Assembly: GCF_003967355.1 (NCBI RefSeq)
Contig: NZ_BIFH01000016.1
Span: 425,904-489,903, forward strand
Reading direction: 5' to 3'
Origin: Embleya hyalina
GTDB lineage: Bacteria > Actinomycetota > Actinomycetes > Streptomycetales > Streptomycetaceae
DNA length: 64,000 nucleotides
A program made the translations under genes and the position numbers. Below, one piece after another: positions 62,114-64,000 of this stretch (positions are counted from its first letter, which is position 1; each line of letters starts with the position of its first letter). The notes beneath the pieces were generated by a model. It saw nothing but the letters and a program-made list of their open reading frames with translations, ran no database searches and was not told the origin of the DNA.

Positions 62114-64000
62114 ATGTCCGGCACCCCACCCGAGGTCGAGCACCTGCTCCGTCGCTCGCACGCGCTCGGCGCGGATCCACGCAACACCAACTACGCCGGG
62201 GGCAACACCTCCGCCAAGGGCGTCGGCACCGACCCGGTCACCGGCACTCCGGTGGACCTGCTCTGGGTCAAGGGCTCCGGCGGCGACCTGGGCACGCTCA
62301 CCGAGGACGGACTCGCGGTGCTGCGCCTGGATCGGCTGCGCGCGTTGGCGGCGGTGTACCCGGGGGACGACCGCGAGGACGAGATGGTCGCCGCGTTCGA
62401 GTTCTGCGGGCACGGTCGCGGCGGTGCCGCGCCGTCCATCGACACCGCGATGCACGGCCTGCTCGACGCCGCGCACGTGGATCACCTTCACCCCGACTCG
62501 GGCATCGCGCTCGCCACCTCCGCCGACGGCGAGAAGCTGACCGCCGAGTGCTTCGGCGACACCGTGCTCTGGGTGCCGTGGCGTCGCCCCGGTTTTCGGC
62601 TCGGCCTGGACATCGCGGCGATCCGGGCGGCGAACCCGCGGGCGATCGGGTGCGTCCTCGGCGGGCACGGGATCACCGCGTGGGGTGAGAGCAGTGCCGA
62701 GTGCGAGCGCAATTCGCTGCACATCATCCGCACCGCCGAGGAGTTCATCGCGGCCCGATTCGACCCCGCCCGCCATCCGTTCGGCGAGCCGATCGCCGAA
62801 CCGCTGCCCGAACCCGAACGCCGGGCCAGGGCCGCCGCGTTGGCCCCGCTGCTGCGCGGCCTGGCCTCGACCGACGGCGCCCGGGTCGGGCATTTCACCG
62901 ACACCGCACCGGTGCTGGAGTTCCTGTCCCGCGGCGAGCACCCCCGCCTCGCCGCGCTCGGCACCTCCTGCCCGGACCACTTCCTGCGCACCAAGGTCCG
63001 CCCGCTGGTACTGGACCTGCCGGCCGACGCGCCGCTCGACCGGGTCGCGGCCCGCCTGCGCGAACTGCACGCCGACTACCGGGCCGACTACGCCGCCTAC
63101 TACGCGCGCCACGCCGAACCCGACTCGCCGGCCATGCGCGGCGCCGACCCGGCGATCGTCCTGGTGCCCGGGGTGGGCATGTTCTCGTTCGGCGCGGACA
63201 AGCGCACCGCCCGCGTGGCGGGCGAGTTCTACCTCAACGCGATCAACGTGATGCGCGGCGCCGAGACCGTCTCCACCTACGCGCCGATCGACGAGCGGGA
63301 GAAGTTCCGGATCGAGTACTGGGCCCTGGAGGAGGCCAAGTTGGCCCGCCTGCCCCGGCCGCGCCCGCTGGCCGCCCGGGTGGCCCTGGTCACCGGCGCC
63401 GGTTCGGGTATCGGCCGGGCCATCGCGGAACGCCTGGTCGCGGAGGGCGCGTGCGTGGTGGTCGCGGACCGGGACACGGCGAGCGCGACGGCGGTGGCCG
63501 CCTCCCTGGGCGGTGCGGACCGGGCCGTGCCGGTGACCGTGGACGTGACCTCCGAGGCGGGCGTCGCGGCCGCCTTCGCCACCGCCGCGCTGGCGTTCGG
63601 CGGGGTGGACCTGGTGGTCAACAACGCCGGACTGTCCATCTCCAAGCCGCTGTTGGAGACCACGGCACAGGACTGGGACGTGCAGCACGACGTGATGGCG
63701 CGCGGCTCGTTCCTGGTCGCGCGCGAGGCGGCCCGGACCATGATCGAACAGGGCCTGGGCGGCGACATCGTCTACATCGTGTCCAAGAACGGCGTCTTCG
63801 CCGGCCCGAACAACATCGCCTACGGCGCGACCAAGGCCGATCAGGCCCACCAGGTGCGGCTGTTGGCGGCCGAACTCGGTCCGCACGGGATCCGGGTCAA
63901 CGGCGTCAACCCCGACGGCGTGGTGCGCGGATCCGGCATCTTCGCGGCCGGGTGGGGCGCGCAACGGGCCGCGGTGTACGGGGTCGAGGAGGAGAAGTTG
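62114..64000 (+). CDS. rhaD: Bifunctional rhamnulose-1-phosphate aldolase / lactaldehyde dehydrogenase (3' end outside window)
   Basis: From ATG 62114 (AGGAG 8-13 nt upstream) the frame is open to the last base, 629 codons, with no stop. The first about 415 residues form a class II aldolase domain (NYAGGNTSAKG, VKGSGGDLGTL, VDHLHPDS with metal His residues, GCVLGGHGITAW). The rest is an SDR domain with VTGAGSGIGRAIAERL, VNNAGLS, and YGATK as the catalytic YxxxK. It splits L-rhamnulose 1-phosphate to dihydroxyacetone phosphate and L-lactaldehyde and then oxidises the aldehyde. This fused form is known in actinomycetes and Bacillus. It runs off the window near the end of the SDR domain. Confidence 0.93.
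   Translation, partial: MSGTPPEVEHLLRRSHALGADPRNTNYAGGNTSAKGVGTDPVTGTPVDLLWVKGSGGDLGTLTEDGLAVLRLDRLRALAAVYPGDDREDEMVAAFEFCGHGRGGAAPSIDTAMHGLLDAAHVDHLHPDSGIALATSADGEKLTAECFGDTVLWVPWRRPGFRLGLDIAAIRAANPRAIGCVLGGHGITAWGESSAECERNSLHIIRTAEEFIAARFDPARHPFGEPIAEPLPEPERRARAAALAPLLRGLASTDGARVGHFTDTAPVLEFLSRGEHPRLAALGTSCPDHFLRTKVRPLVLDLPADAPLDRVAARLRELHADYRADYAAYYARHAEPDSPAMRGADPAIVLVPGVGMFSFGADKRTARVAGEFYLNAINVMRGAETVSTYAPIDEREKFRIEYWALEEAKLARLPRPRPLAARVALVTGAGSGIGRAIAERLVAEGACVVVADRDTASATAVAASLGGADRAVPVTVDVTSEAGVAAAFATAALAFGGVDLVVNNAGLSISKPLLETTAQDWDVQHDVMARGSFLVAREAARTMIEQGLGGDIVYIVSKNGVFAGPNNIAYGATKADQAHQVRLLAAELGPHGIRVNGVNPDGVVRGSGIFAAGWGAQRAAVYGVEEEKL

Overview
The window is about 64 kb of very GC-rich DNA with strong G/C bias at third codon positions, frequent GTG starts and densely packed genes. 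This indicates an actinomycete, most likely of the Streptomyces/Embleya/Kitasatospora type. Supporting content: a DUF574 SAM-methyltransferase, an SCO6745-family protein, a zinc-independent ribosomal protein L31, a HelD helicase, mycothiol-dependent enzyme folds, and an Rpf-like muralytic enzyme behind a c-di-AMP riboswitch. I saw no tRNA, rRNA, insertion sequence, integrase, CRISPR-Cas, plasmid function or large biosynthetic cluster. The genus is not decided.

Layout. 1-3.5 kb: two tandem secreted GH18 chitinases with FnIII modules, the first cut by the window edge. 3.6-20.5 kb: housekeeping and accessory genes, including a pyridoxamine-oxidase-like protein, an HD phosphohydrolase, a P-loop kinase-like protein without the P-loop lysine, TetR plus HelD, an SGNH-fold protein without its serine, a DUF2079 membrane protein, L31, a methyltransferase, oxidoreductases and a MocR regulator. 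19.6-22.3 kb: TetR plus a DHA2 drug exporter. 22.3-28.6 kb: a secreted peptidase and a MacB/FtsX-type ABC exporter. 28.6-31.8 kb: an AsnC regulator divergent from a UbiD/UbiX decarboxylase pair. 31.8-41.1 kb: envelope functions, including a beta-propeller lipoprotein paired with an atypical NodB protein, a broken small secreted-protein gene, a GDPD and the riboswitch-controlled Rpf-LysM-M23 enzyme.

42-58 kb is the most coherent unit. A two-subunit FAD/Fe-S oxidase and an SDR lie on the minus strand. A divergent IclR regulator and a long plus-strand gene train follow: FAH hydrolase, SMP-30 lactonase, zinc dehydrogenase, GH4 glycosidase, amidohydrolase, two sugar permeases, a sugar-binding lipoprotein and a secreted spherulin-4-like enzyme with FnIII modules. 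Nearly the same 19-bp palindrome lies at the iclR/SDR promoters and at the head of the plus-strand train, so I propose one IclR regulon for extracellular cleavage, import and oxidative breakdown of a sugar polymer. The gaps around it carry a repeated 23-bp element and strongly G-skewed DNA.

58-64 kb: an aldo/keto reductase, an unusual GNAT-AAA+ fusion, and the start of an L-rhamnose operon (rhamnose isomerase, then a fused rhamnulose-phosphate aldolase/lactaldehyde dehydrogenase running off the window) behind a LacI-type palindrome.

Family calls come from reading motifs by eye. No database search was run, so functions below family level are inference.
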